Below, piece after piece: positions 1 through 8,855 of a DNA stretch of 38,072 nt. Position numbers and translations under genes: made by a program. The notes beneath the pieces are model-generated. The model saw only the letters and a program-made list of their open reading frames with translations. It was not told the origin of the DNA and did not search any database. Every line of letters starts with the position of its first letter. Position 1 is the first letter of the stretch. Source of the stretch: an uncultured Oscillospiraceae bacterium (GTDB taxonomy: Bacteria; Bacillota; Clostridia; Oscillospirales; Oscillospiraceae); NCBI GenBank assembly GCA_949494735.1, contig CATABD010000018.1, forward strand, positions 1 to 38,072, given 5' to 3'.

Positions 1-913
1 CCATCCGCTGCACCCCCAGGGCCAGCACGATGGTGACGATGGCGGGCAGGCCCTCCGGGATGGCGGCCACCGCCAGGGAGACGGCGGCCATGAGCATTTC
101 CAGCAGGGGGCGGTGGTAGAGCAGGCCCACCCCGAACATCACCGCGCACACCGCCAGGCACACGAAGGACAGGGTTTTGGAGATCTCCGCCAGCTTGCGC
201 TGAAGCGGGGTGGAGGTGTCCTCCTCCCCCATGAGCATCCCGGCGATGCGGCCCACCTCGGTGTCCATGCCGGTGGCCGTCACCACGCAGAGCGCCCGGC
301 CGTTGGTGATGACGGTGGACGAGATCACCATATTGCTGCGGTCCCCCAGCACCGTGCCCTCGGGCAGCACCGCGTCCGCCTGTTTGTCCACCGGGACGGA
401 TTCGCCGGTCATGGCGGATTCGTCCGCCTTCAGGTTGGCGCACTCCAGGATGCGGGCATCGGCGGGCACCAGGTCCCCCGCTTCCAGCACGATGACGTCG
501 CCGGGCACCAGAAAGGCCGTCTCCAGCCGGACCTGCTCCCCGCCCCGGACCACCTTGGCCAGGGGGGCGGACATTTTCTGCAATGCCTCCAGGGCCTTTT
601 CCGCGCTGTCCTCTTGGGAGATGGAGATGCAGGCGTTCACCGCCACGATGACCAGGATGATGACCGCCTCCACCCAGTCCTCCCCGGCGGAGGAGACCAG
701 GGACAGTGCCGCCGCGGCCAGCAGCACTAAAATCATGGGGTCCCGCATCTGGTCCAGGAACCGGGCCCAGAGGGGCTTTTTTGCCGACCCGGCCAGTTGG
801 TTGGGGCCGTATTTATCCAGCCGCGCCTGGGCCTCCTGGGGGGAGAGGCCGGAGCGGCCGGATTCCAGCCCAGCCAGGGTTTGGGCGGCGGTCTTGTCGT
901 ACCATTGGCTCAT
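1..913 (-). CDS. P-type cation-transporting ATPase, N-terminal part (cut by left edge)
   Basis: The first 304 residues of a type II P-type ATPase of the Ca2+/Mn2+ (PMR1/SERCA-like) kind, which pumps divalent cations out across the cytoplasmic membrane using ATP. Visible are the N-terminal cation-ATPase domain, TM1-TM2 at about residues 58-98, the actuator domain with its TGES phosphatase loop at 169-172, and TM4 with the PEGLP ion-binding motif at 286-290. The phosphorylation site (DKTGT) and everything after it lie outside the window. The ATG at 911-913 follows an AAAGGAG Shine-Dalgarno sequence. A manganese-type riboswitch and an intrinsic terminator lie directly upstream, so Mn2+ export is the likeliest role; Ca2+ transport remains possible from the protein alone. 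Confidence 0.93.
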   Translation of the reverse strand, partial: MSQWYDKTAAQTLAGLESGRSGLSPQEAQARLDKYGPNQLAGSAKKPLWARFLDQMRDPMILVLLAAAALSLVSSAGEDWVEAVIILVIVAVNACISISQEDSAEKALEALQKMSAPLAKVVRGGEQVRLETAFLVPGDVIVLEAGDLVPADARILECANLKADESAMTGESVPVDKQADAVLPEGTVLGDRSNMVISSTVITNGRALCVVTATGMDTEVGRIAGMLMGEEDTSTPLQRKLAEISKTLSFVCLAVCAVMFGVGLLYHRPLLEMLMAAVSLAVAAIPEGLPAIVTIVLALGVQRM

Positions 914-990
914 AGTCCAACACTCCTTTTCTTTCCTTCTGAATATAGCGTTTTTTGGGGGTCGAATGGTAGGGAAAGGGGACAAGCGGG

Positions 991-1035
991 AAACAAAAAA
1001 GACCTATCCGCAGTCTCAGACTGCGGATAGGTCTT
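991..1035 (-). terminator. Riboswitch-controlled intrinsic terminator ahead of the P-type ATPase
   Basis: A perfect 18-bp inverted repeat (arms 999-1016 and 1018-1035) is followed on the minus strand by six Ts and then GTTT (positions 1000-991). Its upstream arm contains CCTAT, which is also the 3' side of the riboswitch P1 stem. The two structures are therefore mutually exclusive, the layout of a transcriptional ON switch in which Mn2+-bound aptamer blocks termination. Confidence 0.88.
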
Positions 1036-1118
1036 ACCGTTTCAGACTAAGCCAGAGGGAATTCCTCTTGCTGTTGGCCTTAGCCGCGGGACAGAACCCC
1101 GCCGGTTACTCCCCTATC
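1026..1118 (-). ncRNA. yybP-ykoY (Mn2+-sensing) riboswitch aptamer
   Basis: On the minus strand the leader starts with ATAGGGGAGTAA (1117-1106) and ends with TAAGACCTAT (to about 1027). These match the conserved 5' GGGGAGTA loop and the 3' AAGACC-type segment of the yybP-ykoY family. The ATAGG/CCTAT ends pair to form P1. Known members sense Mn2+ and control Mn2+ exporters, including P-type ATPases, which fits the downstream gene. The 5' end of the transcript predicted from the promoter falls only a few bases before the aptamer. Assignment is by eye from the conserved motifs and the terminator overlap, not from a covariance model. Confidence 0.85.
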
Positions 1119-1129
1119 ACTTGAGGTAG

Positions 1130-1158
1130 ATGATACCAGAAATGGGGGTGGCTGTCAA
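1130..1158 (-). promoter_or_regulatory. Sigma-A promoter of the riboswitch/P-type ATPase
   Basis: On the minus strand a perfect -35 TTGACA (1158-1153), a 17-nt spacer and a -10 TATCAT (1135-1130) place the transcription start near 1123, just before the riboswitch. Confidence 0.88.
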
Positions 1159-1163
1159 GGGGA

Positions 1164-1298
1164 AAGAAGCGCGACGATAGCCGCGCAGGGGGGCTTGGAG
1201 CGGAGCGAGGACGAGCGCAGGCCCGCCTGTGCGGGCCGGAGACCAGTCCGAGCCGGAGCGAAAGCGACCCGGCCGCGCGGCCAATCGGAGCGTGACAA
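1164..1298 (+). repeat. Mosaic intergenic repeat, copy a
   Basis: A 135-nt GC-rich element that begins AAGAAGCGCG and ends with CCAATCGGAGCGTGACAA. The same end modules occur at 34004-34138 (minus), 34669-34805 and 34808-34850. It fills most of the gap between the ppiC-type gene and the ATPase promoter. It has no credible coding capacity. Confidence 0.7.
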
Positions 1299-1316
1299 TG
1301 GCGGCTGGGGGAACGC

Positions 1317-2513
1317 TCAGCCCACCCCGCCGCTCTCCACGGGGCCGCTCTGCGCCGGGGCGTCCTTCTCCGCCAGCGCCTGGTGGTAGGCGCTGAGCCG
1401 GCGGTAAAAGTCGATGGCGTTCAGGCTGTCCAGCGCCCCGGCGCGGGTGATCTGGGCCTCCGCGATCCACTGGTCGGCCAGATCCTCCATGGCGTCCACC
1501 TGGAAGCTGTCCCGGTACTGGGTTTTCGTCTCGTCGGTGAGGGGCAGGCGCAGAATGATGTGATAGCCGAACTCGCTCTCCACGATGCCGGAGATCTCCC
1601 CCTCCTTCAGCGCCAGGGACGCCTCCTCAAAGGGGGCCACCATCTGGCCGGAGGAGGTGGTGTAGCCGTCGGGGTTGTTCTGGGGATTGTCCTCGCTGTG
1701 GGCCATCATCAGCTCGTCGAACTTGGCCTCCAGGGCGCCGGCGTCCGTCCCCTGGAGCTGGGAGAGGAGATCCTCCGCCTGGGCCCGCTTCTGGGCAGCC
1801 TGGTCATCGGGGAGGGGCTGCTTGCTGTCGTCCACCGTTTTGAGCAGGATGTGCTTCACCCGGTAAACCTTCTGGGCGTCCAGGTACTCATTCAGCTCCT
1901 GCTCGTCGGGCGCGTGGGTGACGGCGTTCTTCACGTTCTCGTAATAGGTGGTCATTTCAAAAATGAATTGGGCGCTCTCCTCGGTCAGCCCCCAGTAGGG
2001 GCCGGCGGTGTCCAGGTCGGACTGCTCCATGGCCTGGCGCACCTCCTCCATCTGGGCGTCGGTGGGCAGGCAGCCCAGCTCGGCCGCCTTCTGGCGCACC
2101 AGAGTGTGATAGGCGGACAGGCGGACACCCTGCTCCAGCAGGTCGCCCGCCGCGTCGGGCATGTCCGCCAGGTTCAGGCCGAAGTAGGAGAAATACTGCT
2201 GGGTGTTCATGCAGGCCTGGCCCAGCAGGTAGAAAAAGAGGTCGGCCGGGACATCCACCCCGTCGACGGTGAGCATCACGTCGTCCGGGTTGGCGCCGGC
2301 GGCGAACATCAGGGGGGGCTGGGTCAGGTCGGCCACGATTTCGGGTGCGGCGCTGGGGGAGGCGGACGGGTCCGCGCTGGGGGAAGCGGACGGGTCCGCG
2401 CCGGGAGAGACGGAGGGATCGCCGCTGGTGGGGTTGGCGGTGGTGCAGGCGAACAGGGACAGGGCCAGGGCCCCGGATAACAGCAGGGCCGGCAGTCGTT
2501 TCCAATTTTTCAT
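1317..2513 (-). CDS. PpiC-type peptidyl-prolyl isomerase lipoprotein (PrsA/SurA-like foldase)
   Basis: A 398-residue extracytoplasmic parvulin-family foldase, expected to help fold exported proteins at the outer face of the membrane. The N terminus is a lipoprotein signal with lipobox LFAC at about residue 22, followed by a Pro/Ser/Ala/Asp repeat linker (PSASPSAD units) that holds the domain off the membrane. A SurA-like helical region follows, then the rotamase domain at about 220-325 (starts YRVKHILLK, later GYHIILRLP). The ATG at 2511-2513 has a GGAG Shine-Dalgarno; the longer frame upstream has no ribosome site. It is the last gene of the prs-pth-mfd block, a position it commonly holds in clostridia. 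Confidence 0.92.
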   Translation of the reverse strand: MKNWKRLPALLLSGALALSLFACTTANPTSGDPSVSPGADPSASPSADPSASPSAAPEIVADLTQPPLMFAAGANPDDVMLTVDGVDVPADLFFYLLGQACMNTQQYFSYFGLNLADMPDAAGDLLEQGVRLSAYHTLVRQKAAELGCLPTDAQMEEVRQAMEQSDLDTAGPYWGLTEESAQFIFEMTTYYENVKNAVTHAPDEQELNEYLDAQKVYRVKHILLKTVDDSKQPLPDDQAAQKRAQAEDLLSQLQGTDAGALEAKFDELMMAHSEDNPQNNPDGYTTSSGQMVAPFEEASLALKEGEISGIVESEFGYHIILRLPLTDETKTQYRDSFQVDAMEDLADQWIAEAQITRAGALDSLNAIDFYRRLSAYHQALAEKDAPAQSGPVESGGVG

Positions 2514-2630
2514 GGTATTCTCCAATCCGTGAGGCAGAATGATTCCGGCACGGGGCCGTTGGGGGGTATTATACATCAACAGGGCGGGAAATGCAAATCA
2601 AGGTTGTGGATGGGAAGGGCGCAGCACGAC

Positions 2631-5600
2631 TCAAGGTTGCGGCGCCGTCGTGAGCAGAGCCCCGTACCGCTCCACGACCTGGGCGGCGGTGCGCAGGGGG
2701 TCGTCGTTCCGGCGCAGCTTCAGGGTGAGGGCGGGGGCGTCGCCGGGGGAGAAGAGCATCCGGCCGGGATACTGCCCCGCCAGCGCGGCGATGGACTCCA
2801 GGTCGAATTGTTCCAGGGCGAACACCAGGGCGGCCCCCTTCTGGGAGATGTCGGTGATGCGGCACTCCGCCCCCTGCCCCCGGAGGAGCGCCACCGAGAG
2901 CAGGTTGTTCACCTGCCGGGGCGGGTCGCCAAAGCGGTCGATGAGCTCGTCGGTGATGTCGTCCGCATCCTCTTGGGTGCGCACCCGGGCGATGCGGCGG
3001 TACAGGTCCATCCGCTGGCCCGGGTCGGGTACGTATTTGTCCGGGATGGAGGCGGAGACCGTCAAATCCACCGTGCACTCGGGGAGGCGGTCCGGCTTCT
3101 CCCCCTTCTCCTCCAAAACCGCTTCCTCCAGCAGCTTCAGATACAGGTCGTAGCCCACGCTCATCAGGAACCCGGACTGCTCCGGGCCCAAAAGGTTGCC
3201 CGCCCCCCGGATCTCCAGGTCCCGCATGGCGATTTTGAAGCCGGAGCCGAACTCGGCGTACTCCCGGATGGCGCTCAGGCGCTTGGCGGCCACTTCGGTG
3301 AGCACCTTGCCCGCCCGGTAGGTCATGTAGGCGTAGGCCCGCCGGGGGGAACGGCCCACCCGGCCCCGGATCTGATGGAGCTGGCTCAGCCCCATCTTGT
3401 CCGCGTCCTCAATGATGAGGGTGTTCACGTTGGCGATGTCGATGCCCGTTTCAATGATGGTGGTGCACACCAGCACGTCTACCTCGCCGTCGGACACCCG
3501 GGTCATCACGTCGCCCAGCTCCTCCTGGCTCATCTTGCCATGGCCCACCGCCACCTCTGCCTCCGGCCCCAGCATGTCCTTGATGCGCGCGGCGGTGCGC
3601 TGGATGGTGTCCACCCGGTTGTGGAGGTAGTATACCTGGCCCCCCCGCTCCAGCTCCCGGCGCATGGCGTCGGCCAGCACCGACCAGTCGTGCTCCAGCA
3701 CGTAGGTCTGCACCGGCTGGCGGTTGGAGGGGGGCTCCTCGATGGCGGACATGTCCCGGATGCCGGACAGCGCCATATTCAGCGTGCGGGGGATGGGGGT
3801 GGCGGACAGGGTGAGCACGTCCACCTGCTTGGACATCTCCTTCAGCCGCTCCTTATGGGTGACGCCGAAGCGCTGCTCCTCGTCCACTACCAGCAGCCCC
3901 AGGTCCTTGAAGCGCACGTCCTTTTGCAGCAGCCGGTGGGTGCCGATGAGCAGGTCTACCGAGCCGTCCTCCACCCCGGCCAGCGCCTTTTTCATCTGGG
4001 CGGGGGTGCGGAAGCGGCTGACGACCTCAATCTCCACCGGGTATTTGGCAAACCGGGAGCGCGCCGTCAGGTAGTGCTGGCGGGCCAGCACGGTGGTGGG
4101 CACCAGGATGGCGGCCTGCTTGCCGTCCAGCACACACTTCATCACCGCCCGCAGGGCCACCTCCGTTTTGCCGTAGCCCACGTCGCCGCACAGCAGCCGG
4201 TCCATGGGGCGGGGGGCCTCCATGTCTTTTTTAATCTCCCGGATGGAGCGCAGCTGGTCCTCCGTCTCGTCGTAGGGGAAGTCGTCCTCAAACTCCTGCT
4301 GCCAGGGGGAGTCGGAGGCGAAGGGGTAGCCCGGCTGGCGCTGGCGCTGGGCGTAGAGCTGGATGAGGCCCTTTGCCAGGTCCTTCACCGCCTTGCGGGT
4401 GCGGGTCTTGGCCTTTTCCCAATCCGTGCCCCCCAGCTTGGACAGCTTTTTGGTCTCCGGGTCGTCCCCCGAGCCGATATATTTGGCGATGGCGTCCAGC
4501 TGGGTGGCGGGGAGGTAGAGCACGTCCGCCCCGGCGTAGGCAAGCTTCACGTAGTCCTTGTCCACCCCGTCCACCGTCATCTTCACCATGCCCACAAACC
4601 GGCCGATGCCGTGGTGCTCGTGGACGATGAGGTCCCCGGGGGATAAGTCTGTAAAGGAATCTACCTTCCGGCGGTCTGCGGCGTGTTTGAGGCGCTTGCC
4701 CTTGCGGCGGGGTTCGTTTCCACCCTCGGTGAGCACCGTGCAGGGACAGCCGATGTAGTCAAACCCCGCCGACAGCCCCCCCACGGCGATGGTGATCCCG
4801 CCGGGCTGGGGCAGGTCGTGGAGCTGGAAATCCACCGCGGAGCGGATTTTCCGTTCTCGGAGCAGGGATTGGAGGTTGAGCGCCCGCTGCTCGCTGCCCA
4901 CCAGCACCACCGCGGCGGCGCCGGCGCTTTGCAGCTGGGTGAGGTCGGCCGCCGCCGCGTCCAGGCTGGCCCCGAAGGAGGAGAGCTGGCGGCCCTGGGC
5001 GGTGAGGACGTCTTTTGGGGGCAGGGGGGAGGCGGAGGTGGTGAAGGAGTCCAGGAAGCACAGGGCGTGGTCGGACAGCACAGCCATAAGGTCGTCCATC
5101 CCGGCCGCGAATACGGCGTGTTTGCCGTCTACGGCCCCGTTTTCCAGCAGGGTTTTCACGTCCTCATTCAGCTGCCACAGCCAGTTTTTGCCCCGCTCCG
5201 CCACCCGGCTGGACTCGGACAGGCACACGACGGCGTCCGGGGGCAGGTGGTGTGCGGCGGTGGCCAAGGCTTCATACCGGGCGGGAAGCTGCCGGTCGTT
5301 CAGGCGCGTCCAGTTTTCGGTGTCATCCCTGACGGGGAGAAGCTCGCTCACGGGGAGGAACACCGCTTTGTCCAGCCGCCCCGCCCGCCGCTGGGAGGAC
5401 ACATCGAAGGGGCCCATGGAGTCCACGTCCCGGTCCCAGAACTCGATGCGCACCGGGTCGTCCGCGCCGGGTGAGAACACGTCTAGGATGCCGCCCCGCA
5501 GGGCGAACTGGCCCACCCCCTCTACCTGCTGGCACCGGGTGTAGCCCAGGGCGGCCAGGCGGTCGGTCAATTCGTCCAGGTCATAGCTTCCCTTGGCGTC

Positions 5601-6023
5601 CACCTCCACCAGGTGGGCGGCCAGCTCCCCGGGGGGGAGGGTGCGCTGGAGCAGCCCCTCGATGGTGGCGGCGATGAGCCTGGCCCTGCCCTGGGCCATG
5701 GCATGGAAGGCGGCCAGCCGCTGGTGCTCCCATTGGCGGGAGGCCACCGCGCCGTCGTGGAATAAAAACTCCCGCGCCCCGATTATGGTGGCGCCCTCCC
5801 CCGTCAGGGCGGTGACGTCGGCGCACAGCCGGGCGCACTCCCCCTCGTCGGCGCACACCAGTACCACGGGACAGCCCAGCCGCTCCAAAAGGCCCGCCGC
5901 GAAGTGGGCCCGGTGGACGGGGGACAGCCCCGCCACCTCCACCGGGGAGCGGCCCGATTCCAGATCCGCCGCCAGCCGGGCGAACTCGGGCACCGTATTC
6001 AAGATGTTCAAAAGCTGTTTCAT
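2631..6023 (-). CDS. mfd: Transcription-repair coupling factor Mfd
   Basis: An 1130-residue ATP-dependent DNA translocase that removes RNA polymerase stalled at lesions and recruits UvrA for nucleotide excision repair. The N-terminal UvrB-like module is at 1-400. The CarD-like RNA polymerase-interaction domain starts near 460 (LIVHEHHGIGRF). The helicase core has Walker A GDVGYGKT at 613-620, Walker B DEEQ at 714-717 and SATPIPRTL at 740-748. The C-terminal TRCF regulatory domain is near 990-1100. Length is normal for the family. It starts 7 bp after pth, so the two are co-transcribed, in the conserved Firmicute order pth-mfd. Confidence 0.98.
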   Translation of the reverse strand: MKQLLNILNTVPEFARLAADLESGRSPVEVAGLSPVHRAHFAAGLLERLGCPVVLVCADEGECARLCADVTALTGEGATIIGAREFLFHDGAVASRQWEHQRLAAFHAMAQGRARLIAATIEGLLQRTLPPGELAAHLVEVDAKGSYDLDELTDRLAALGYTRCQQVEGVGQFALRGGILDVFSPGADDPVRIEFWDRDVDSMGPFDVSSQRRAGRLDKAVFLPVSELLPVRDDTENWTRLNDRQLPARYEALATAAHHLPPDAVVCLSESSRVAERGKNWLWQLNEDVKTLLENGAVDGKHAVFAAGMDDLMAVLSDHALCFLDSFTTSASPLPPKDVLTAQGRQLSSFGASLDAAAADLTQLQSAGAAAVVLVGSEQRALNLQSLLRERKIRSAVDFQLHDLPQPGGITIAVGGLSAGFDYIGCPCTVLTEGGNEPRRKGKRLKHAADRRKVDSFTDLSPGDLIVHEHHGIGRFVGMVKMTVDGVDKDYVKLAYAGADVLYLPATQLDAIAKYIGSGDDPETKKLSKLGGTDWEKAKTRTRKAVKDLAKGLIQLYAQRQRQPGYPFASDSPWQQEFEDDFPYDETEDQLRSIREIKKDMEAPRPMDRLLCGDVGYGKTEVALRAVMKCVLDGKQAAILVPTTVLARQHYLTARSRFAKYPVEIEVVSRFRTPAQMKKALAGVEDGSVDLLIGTHRLLQKDVRFKDLGLLVVDEEQRFGVTHKERLKEMSKQVDVLTLSATPIPRTLNMALSGIRDMSAIEEPPSNRQPVQTYVLEHDWSVLADAMRRELERGGQVYYLHNRVDTIQRTAARIKDMLGPEAEVAVGHGKMSQEELGDVMTRVSDGEVDVLVCTTIIETGIDIANVNTLIIEDADKMGLSQLHQIRGRVGRSPRRAYAYMTYRAGKVLTEVAAKRLSAIREYAEFGSGFKIAMRDLEIRGAGNLLGPEQSGFLMSVGYDLYLKLLEEAVLEEKGEKPDRLPECTVDLTVSASIPDKYVPDPGQRMDLYRRIARVRTQEDADDITDELIDRFGDPPRQVNNLLSVALLRGQGAECRITDISQKGAALVFALEQFDLESIAALAGQYPGRMLFSPGDAPALTLKLRRNDDPLRTAAQVVERYGALLTTAPQP

Positions 6024-6030
6024 GGCAACC

Positions 6031-6618
6031 TCAATTGAATTGGTTCATGGCCTTCTGCGGCCCGTCCCGCAAAAAGCACTCCACCGCGTCGGCGGCCCGC
6101 TTCACCGCCTGGTCCATCACCTTTTTGTCCTCACCCTGGAGTTTGCCCAGCACCCAGTCGGCCATGTCGTAGTCCGGATGAGGCTTGCCCCCCACCCCCA
6201 CCTTCAGCCGGGGGAACTGGTCGGAGCCCAGGTGCTGGATGATACTTTTCAAGCCGTTGTGGCCCCCGGCGGACCCGCCCATCCGCAGCCGCAGCTTGCC
6301 CAGGGGCAGGTCCACATCGTCGGAGATGACCAGCACATGGCCGGGGGGCAGCTTGTAGAACCGGGCCGCCTCCCCCACCGCCTCGCCGGACAGGTTCATA
6401 TAGGTGACCGGCTTCATCACCAGCACGCCCTGGCCGCCAATGGCGGCGGCGGCGGTCAGCGCCTTGAACTTCAGGCGCTGGATGGGGAAGCGCCCCCGCT
6501 CCCCCAGCTCGTCCGCCACCAGGAAGCCGGCGTTGTGGCGGGTATTTTCATACTTGTCCCCCGGATTGCCCAGGCCCACCACCAGCCAGGAGACGGGGAG
6601 CTTTTTTTGGAAAAACAT
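6031..6618 (-). CDS. pth: Peptidyl-tRNA hydrolase
   Basis: A 195-residue enzyme that releases peptides from prematurely dissociated peptidyl-tRNA so the tRNA can be reused. The signature GLGNPG lies at 15-20 and the catalytic histidine is H28 in NTRHNAGF. The motifs around DDVDLPLG and GGHNGL that bind the tRNA acceptor are also present. The ATG at 6616-6618 is preferred over a GTG nine bases earlier, because the GGAGG Shine-Dalgarno is correctly spaced only for the ATG and would overlap the GTG. It lies 7 bp upstream of mfd. Confidence 0.97.
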   Translation of the reverse strand: MFFQKKLPVSWLVVGLGNPGDKYENTRHNAGFLVADELGERGRFPIQRLKFKALTAAAAIGGQGVLVMKPVTYMNLSGEAVGEAARFYKLPPGHVLVISDDVDLPLGKLRLRMGGSAGGHNGLKSIIQHLGSDQFPRLKVGVGGKPHPDYDMADWVLGKLQGEDKKVMDQAVKRAADAVECFLRDGPQKAMNQFN

Positions 6619-6703
6619 GTCGAACACCTCCGAACAGGGAAGAACCGCCCCAGGGCAAGGGCCCTGGAGCGGAGCTTGTCTCTATGGGATGGAACGGGGG
6701 AGC

Positions 6704-7003
6704 GGCCGGGCTTTTGCCCTCGCTGCGCTCCATAAATGGGGCCCCCGCAAAGCCGTCCTTTAGGCTTTGTGGGGAGAGGAGGCACAGCGGAGCGGTTGAG
6801 CTTTCCCTACAGGGGAAGCGAACAAGCGCAGCTTGTGCCGACGATGTTCACGACGGCTCAGCAGCCGGTTGGCGTTGCGCTTCGCCTGTTCGCGACGGGC
6901 GGCTTCGCTGCGGCTCGGGCAAAATCCGCCTGCGCTTTGCGGGGGCCGGGCTTTTGCCCTCGCTGCGCTCCATCCGCCCTGCTCACGACGGCTCAGCAGC
7001 CGG
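6704..7003 (-). repeat. Mosaic intergenic repeat, copy e (double)
   Basis: The 385-bp gap between prs and pth holds no credible gene and is largely made of the mosaic repeat. An exact 30-bp match occurs twice (6704-6733 and 6944-6973; read on the minus strand it contains GAGGGCAAAAGCCC). The module 6763-6783 matches 33935-33955 exactly in inverted orientation (21 bp). The module at 6878-6897 matches 26289-26308 exactly in inverted orientation. The short frames here come from the repeat. Confidence 0.72.
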
Positions 7004-7969
7004 TTACTGCCACAGCTTTGACACGGAGATCTCCTGGTAGATGCGCTCGATGGCCTCGGCGAACAGGTGGGCCACGGACAGGTACTTGATCTTGGGGCAG
7101 AGCTCATTGATATTGTCCTTGGGCTGGATGGTGTCCAGGAACACCACCTCGTCCAGGGCGGATTCGTTGATGCGCTGGATGGCCGGGCCGGACAGCACGC
7201 CGTGGCTGGCGCAGGCGGTGACCGACTTGGCGTGGCCGAGCTCCACCAGGGCCTTGGCCGCGTGGCACAGGGAGCCGCCGGTGTCCACCATGTCGTCCAG
7301 CAAAATCACGTTTTTGCCGGTGACGTCGCCGATGATGTTCATCACTTCGGAGGAGTTGGCTTTCTGGCGGCGTTTGTCCACGATGGCCATGGGCATATCC
7401 AGCTTCTGGGCAAAGGCCCGGGCCCGCGCCACGCTGCCCACATCGGGGGACACCACCATGGTCTCCTCATGGACGGGGGCGAAGCGGCGGAAAAAGTGGT
7501 CTACAAACACGGGGGAACCCAGCAGGTTGTCCACCGGGATATCGAAAAAGCCCTGGATCTGGTTGGCGTGGAGGTCCATGGTGAGCACCCGGTCCGCCCC
7601 CGCCCGGGTGATGAGGTTGGCCACCAGTTTGGCGGAGATGGGATCCCGGGGCTTGGTCTTGCGGTCCTGCCGGGCGTAGCCAAAGTAGGGGATGACAGCG
7701 GTGATGCGCCCGGCGGAGGCCCGCTTGAGCGCGTCGATCATGATGAGCAGCTCCATCAGGTTGTCGTTTACCGGGGAGCTGGTGGACTGGACCACAAATA
7801 CGTCGGAGCCGCGAACCGTCTCAAAAATGGACACGAAGTTCTCGCCATCGGAAAAGGCGCCGGTCTCGGCGTTGCCCAAGGGGATGCTCAGCTCCTTGCA
7901 GATGTCCCTGGCCAGGGCCTTGCTGGAACTGCCCGCGAAAATCTTCAGATCCTTGCCGTGTGAGATCAT
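7004..7969 (-). CDS. prs: Ribose-phosphate pyrophosphokinase (PRPP synthetase)
   Basis: A 321-residue cytoplasmic enzyme that makes PRPP from ribose 5-phosphate and ATP for purine, pyrimidine, NAD, His and Trp synthesis. Visible are the N-terminal KIFAGSSS strand, the ATP-binding flexible-loop region [11 protein letters not shown], and the PRPP-binding loop [11 protein letters not shown]. The chosen ATG at 7967-7969 gives the usual [15 protein letters not shown] start, with an AGAGGA ribosome site upstream. An ATG at 7976-7978 is the alternative but sits too close to that site. It is the first gene of the prs-pth-mfd-ppiC block. Confidence 0.97.
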   Translation of the reverse strand: MISHGKDLKIFAGSSSKALARDICKELSIPLGNAETGAFSDGENFVSIFETVRGSDVFVVQSTSSPVNDNLMELLIMIDALKRASAGRITAVIPYFGYARQDRKTKPRDPISAKLVANLITRAGADRVLTMDLHANQIQGFFDIPVDNLLGSPVFVDHFFRRFAPVHEETMVVSPDVGSVARARAFAQKLDMPMAIVDKRRQKANSSEVMNIIGDVTGKNVILLDDMVDTGGSLCHAAKALVELGHAKSVTACASHGVLSGPAIQRINESALDEVVFLDTIQPKDNINELCPKIKYLSVAHLFAEAIERIYQEISVSKLWQ

Positions 7970-8064
7970 GCTTCCCATCTTCCTCTCTTTTGATCGTAAT
8001 GATTCGTTCTCAACCACATATATCAACTTCCCCAGCCGGGCGGGAAGCAGCCTGCCGTAAAAAC

Positions 8065-8073
8065 ATTATATCA
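8065..8073 (-). promoter_or_regulatory. Extended -10 promoter of prs
   Basis: On the minus strand TGATATAAT (8073-8065) is a perfect extended -10. There is no good -35. Upstream, at 8099-8131, three TCAC-containing repeats sit in an AT-rich stretch where an activator could bind. Confidence 0.72.
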
Positions 8074-8190
8074 GAAACCGGAGTTTTTTGAAGAGATTTT
8101 TCACACTTTGGAAAAATTGTCACATTTTCACGAAAGCGGGGGAGAAAAATGGGGGAAAGCGGTGATTATGTCAGCAACCCCGCCCGCAGC

Positions 8191-8685
8191 TCAGGCGGCG
8201 GACAGGGGGAGCCAGCGCTGCAGGCGTCGGGTCTGGTAGAGGTGGACCACCTCCAGGGTGGCGCAGATCTTGTCCGCCATGTTGACCACCAGCGCCTCGC
8301 GGCACCGGGGCAGGTGGACGGCCAGGGGGAACATATGGGACACGATGGCGTTTTTCTCCCGGTCGGACAGGTCGGGGCACAGGGCGGCGGCGTTGCGCAG
8401 GGCGAACTCCGGGTGGTCCAGGCACTGGTTGCCGGGGTGGGCGGAGCCGTCGGCGGGGTCGTAGAGGTACAAATCATGGAGCAGCCCCGCCCGGGCAGCG
8501 GCCCGGTAGTCCCAGCCAAAATACCGGGCCAGCCGGAAGGCTACGTAGGACACGAACAGGGAGTGCTGGTAGCAGGTAATGGAGAAGTGGTGCCGCCACC
8601 GCTTCATGGAGCTGACCTCGCCGGTGTCCAGCAAGGCGCCTACGCACTCCAGGAAAGCGGCGGCGTTCAAATCGTGTTTGGACAT
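8191..8685 (-). CDS. HD-domain phosphohydrolase family protein
   Basis: A 164-residue protein with an HD-superfamily metal-binding pattern: an early H in the RHHFSIT-YQHS region, HD in GLLHDLYLYDP, and downstream H in DHPEFALRNAAALCP and VSHMFP. Members of this family hydrolyse phosphomonoesters or nucleotides; the substrate here is unknown. The ATG at 8683-8685 has AAAGGGG upstream. It stands alone, divergent from the GntR operon, with its own promoter at 8779-8807. No intrinsic terminator is visible before prs, so some read-through into prs is possible. Confidence 0.85.
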   Translation of the reverse strand: MSKHDLNAAAFLECVGALLDTGEVSSMKRWRHHFSITCYQHSLFVSYVAFRLARYFGWDYRAAARAGLLHDLYLYDPADGSAHPGNQCLDHPEFALRNAAALCPDLSDREKNAIVSHMFPLAVHLPRCREALVVNMADKICATLEVVHLYQTRRLQRWLPLSAA

Positions 8686-8778
8686 AGGAAAAGACCCCTT
8701 TCTAATATTCTGGGATGAAACGAGTCGGTTTTGGTGTTTTTTGACACTTTGACCCCCTGTGTAAGGGTAGACACCAAC

Positions 8779-8807
8779 ATTATAGCAGGTGTACGGCCCG
8801 TTGTCAG
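8779..8807 (-). promoter_or_regulatory. Sigma-A promoter of the HD-domain gene
   Basis: The minus strand reads CTGACA (8807-8802), a 17-nt spacer and a perfect TATAAT (8784-8779). The start site near 8772 gives a leader of about 87 nt before the ATG at 8685. Confidence 0.82.
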
Positions 8808-8855
8808 CAGTCTTGCGCAAATTTTAATTTGTAATATTCGGGAGATTTTTCCCGC

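Noticed and set aside
2529..4646. 705-codon open frame opposite mfd
   Set aside because: Same kind of GC shadow; mfd is full-length with all motifs on the minus strand.
6760..7107. 115-codon minus-strand frame overlapping prs and the repeat
   Set aside because: It has repeated NRLLSRRE units only because the DNA repeat occurs twice, and it overlaps prs out of frame.
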